Part shown: piece after piece, positions 61,846 to 64,000 of the stretch
Position numbering within the stretch: position 1 is the first letter of the stretch
Layout of the letters: each line of letters begins with the position of its first letter
Assembly (NCBI GenBank): GCA_021904315.1
Contig: CM038919.1
Span: forward strand, 20,749,666-20,813,665
Source: Sphagnum magellanicum
Taxonomy: Eukaryota; Streptophyta; Sphagnopsida; Sphagnales; Sphagnaceae
Length of the DNA: 64,000 bases
Reading direction: 5' to 3'
Notes under the pieces: generated by a model
Databases searched by the model: none
Told to the model about the DNA's origin: nothing
The model's input: the letters and a program-made list of their open reading frames with translations, nothing else
Position numbers and translations under genes: made by a program

Positions 61846-61922
61846 GCGCTCAAAAGTGGCATAATATGCGCTCAAAAGTGGCATAATATTCCCTCAAAAG
61901 TGGTATAATATGCCCTCAAAAT
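61846..61922. repeat. 22-bp promoter-proximal tandem repeat, 3.5 units
   Basis: GCGCTCAAAAGTGGCATAATAT occurs at 61846-61867 and 61868-61889 with no change (abbreviated core CTCAAAAGTGGCATAATAT), then a variant at 61890-61911 and a partial unit. The array ends about 130 bp before the ATG of the deoxyhypusine hydroxylase gene, so it lies in its promoter or leader. Confidence 0.95.
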
Positions 61923-62050
61923 CCTTCAGGGAACTAAGAAGAAGAAGAAGAAAAATCGCCGTCAGTGGCCACCAAAGGCTCTTTCTTTCTTCTTCTCCAA
62001 CGGAACGTGTGTGTTTTTTTGCGATATTGCAGCAGCTTCAGCAGCACGAC

Positions 62051-63470
62051 ATGGAGGTGTTCCTGCAACAGCTCTTACTGGACCCCAATTCGCCCATCTC
62101 CGATCGCTGGCGGGCTCTCTTCACTCTCCGCAACTTGAAGGGCGATGGACCTCGTCAAGCTCTCATCAAAGGTCGGTCGGTCGGTCGGTCGGTCGACCAG
62201 TCTGTGTGTGTGTCCGGTTTAGTATTTTTATTCTGTGTTGTAGACCGCCCAGTTTTTCTTTTCTTAGGGTTTCTCGCACCTTGGTTTGTTTTCATGGCCG
62301 GTTGATGGAAAGATTTTCACTTGAGGTTTTGGTATGTGGTGTTGTTGCATCTTGTTTGTCTTTGTTTGGTTTTTTAGGGTTTACTTTTTGGTGGAGGTGG
62401 AGTGAGAGCTGAATTTGATGGTGTGCCTTGTTGTTCGGGGTTTTGTAGCAATGAGCGATGCATCTAACCTGCTGGCGCATGAGGCAGCATTCGCTTTAGG
62501 GCAGATGCAGGATGTGGCTGCCATTCCAGCACTCTGCACAGTACTCCAGGATACTTCTTCCTTCCATCCAATTGTGCGCCATGAGGTAAGTAAGTATGTT
62601 CCCCCTGCCAAAAATTTTCTTGGCCGATGATTGCATCTTCTCGTCCCCCTTTTTTTGTGAAGGTTTTGTTCTGCTGCATGTCAACTCTTTTTTTGTATAT
62701 GTGTTTCAGGGGAAGCAAGATGAGTTTTGTATACTTTCATATATGATCTTTCCCATGCATTTGTGTATGCACTATCTTTGCAGGTTCCATGCTTTTGATA
62801 GACAAAATTGAACAGTGTGTAGGTCTGTGAAGAATGTGACAGAAAGCAGAAGATGCTCTCTAGTTATCAGCACAATACAATTCAAGGAAGAGGGAAGATG
62901 GCAGGATATTGTCTGGTAACAGTGGCGTGGAACACTTGCAGGCAGCAGAGGCCTTAGGAGCAATAGGAGCAGCAGAGTGCACACCACTTCTACAGGAGAG
63001 CCTTGTATCAGATCCAGCACCTGAAGTACAACAGACATGCGAACTTGCACTTCACCGCATCCAACAAGGCCAGGCCCTTGACAACACACAACAATCACCC
63101 TTCCTCTCAGTTGACCCTGCAGTGGCTGCTTTGTCTTCCTTGTCTGTTGCTGATTTGAGGTAAAAACTTTTAGCATGACATTCTAGCAGTCTTATTGACA
63201 TAGCAGAGGGAAACCTTTGGGTGTTTTGTGTGAATAACTCGTTACCCATTGCAATAGATGCCTCTGCTCCTGGTTTCTGCAACAAAGCTCATGGGGTGAA
63301 AGGTTGGATGGCATGCAATGGGCTGGCAAAGGAAGGTGCTGCTGAATGAGAATGTGCCAATGTATGAGCGGTATGCTGCCTTATTTGGTCTTCGCAACCA
63401 TGGTGATTCTGAGGCTGTGAATGCCATAGTTGCTGCTTTACAAGCCAAAAGTGCTCTTCTCCGACATGAG
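62051..63470 (+). CDS. DOHH: Deoxyhypusine hydroxylase, 5' part (runs past window edge)
   Basis: Model: join(62051..62171, 62449..62585, 62942..63159, 63332..63470, ...), 205 codons to the last visible donor. DOHH completes hypusine formation on eIF5A by hydroxylating deoxyhypusine, using a di-iron centre held by His-Glu pairs in HEAT-like repeats. Three of the expected four His-Glu pairs are visible: H51-E52 ([15 protein letters not shown]), H85-E86 ([16 protein letters not shown], split by intron 2) and H204-E205 (ALLRHE, at the end of exon 4). Other matches are [54 protein letters not shown] and [20 protein letters not shown]. The remaining ~90 residues, with the fourth pair, should lie to the right of 64000. 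The donor of exon 1 is embedded in a GGTC tandem repeat. The start at 62051 gives a normal-length N terminus. Confidence 0.95.
62171..62198. repeat. (GGTC)n tract at the exon 1 donor of DOHH
   Basis: About six GGTC/GTCG units start exactly at the exon-intron boundary (AAAG|GTCGGTCGG). Each unit offers another GT four bases on; only the first, or one displaced by 12 bases, keeps the reading frame. Confidence 0.9.
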
Positions 63471-64000
63471 GTTTGCAGTGCATGTCTCTCCTTTATTTTT
63501 GCTGTCAGAACTTTGACAATTCTTTTTGCTGTAATAAGTACTTATATTCGTGTTGAAGTTCATTGCCTGCATTTCCATTGCAACCTATCCATCCATGCAC
63601 CATGCAGTCCCTCCCTCTCTGTGCTCTTAGGTTTAGATGCTTGCCTGTTCAGGGAAGAAGCTGAAGTGTAATGATGCTTACCCTCACAAGTTTATTGCAG
63701 CTTGAAACAGGATACTATCAACTTTTTAAAATAGCTAGATGTCTTTTAAGTTGAAGTTCATGGGGAGTCATGGCAGCTAGTCAATTCTATTCATGATGAT
63801 GGTGATGATCTGTACTTTGTGAGCAACACTCATAAGTCTATGAATCCAGTCATTCTCACCATGTTAGTTTCGGTTCTGCTGGAAGTAATGCAGATGCTAC
63901 CTTCAAAGCTTTGTTTTGGATTTTTCTCTGCAATCCGATTGATATATTCTTGCAACAAGGGTTCTGTATAGCAAGCACTACACATGACTAGTGACATTAT
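63471..64000 (+). other. Intron 4 of DOHH, incomplete
   Basis: No exon resembling the missing C-terminal HEAT repeats (V.YVLGQL..) is present, so the intron continues past the edge. It is at least 530 bp, longer than the other introns of this gene, and includes a segment related to 13450-13790. Confidence 0.75.
63610..63845. repeat. Dispersed repeat, copy 2 (resembles 13450-13790)
   Basis: It is collinear in the same orientation with sequence downstream of FIS1, for example AGATGCTTGC, CTTACCCTCACAAGTTTATT, GCAGCTT and GCAACACTCATAAG. It is intronic here and intergenic at copy 1. Confidence 0.55.

Noticed and set aside
1..64000. Transfer RNA genes
   Set aside because: I looked for obvious B-box-like GGTTCGA.TCC motifs while reading and did not see a convincing cloverleaf. 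A systematic tRNA scan was not possible.

Overview
This window is nuclear DNA from a green land plant. It carries spliced GT-AG genes with short introns, plant-type proteins (a TORTIFOLIA1/SPIRAL2 microtubule protein with plant-specific tail, a UTr7-like nucleotide-sugar transporter), plant HARBI1/PIF and Ty3/gypsy relics, and many short AAACCCT motifs of the plant telomere type. I cannot name the species. Small introns beside long, very AT-rich gene deserts are compatible with several plant lineages, including non-flowering ones.

Layout. 1-5045: AT-rich DNA and a microsatellite-rich promoter/leader. 5046-9388 (+): TOR1/SPR2-like gene, 7 exons. 9389-11567: telomere-motif minisatellite, then a CpG-rich promoter. 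11568-13190 (+): FIS1 organelle fission factor, 5 exons, convergent with 14634-16619 (-), a LisH-CTLH-CRA protein of the GID/CTLH E3 type, 7 exons. 19228-20835 (-): nucleotide-sugar transporter, 5 coding exons, perhaps with an extra upstream exon. 21400-42570: about 21 kb without a confident gene, holding a 24-bp minisatellite, a cluster of GTCCTGTTGATCAACAGGAC palindromes, a 154-bp tandem repeat and one copy of a dispersed ~450-bp element. 42571-45024 (+): Sm-like protein of the LSM11 type, 8 exons, one of its introns apparently GC-AG. 46326-47330 (-): 3' end of a PHD-finger gene; 49528-50090 (-): a broken SNF2 ATPase fragment. 52900-57225: HARBI1 relic, 53-bp tandem repeats, gypsy relic and the second copy of the ~450-bp element. 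57226-61845: AT-rich desert. 62051 to the right edge (+): deoxyhypusine hydroxylase, first four exons.

The intact genes are housekeeping functions with no shared pathway (cytoskeleton, organelle division, protein turnover, Golgi transport, RNP assembly, eIF5A modification). I see no operon-like or gene-cluster logic. Exon models were built by hand from splice consensus, reading phase and similarity to remembered protein families; for six genes the coding lengths close in frame, or, for the gene running off the edge, stay in phase. No database search or transcript evidence was available.
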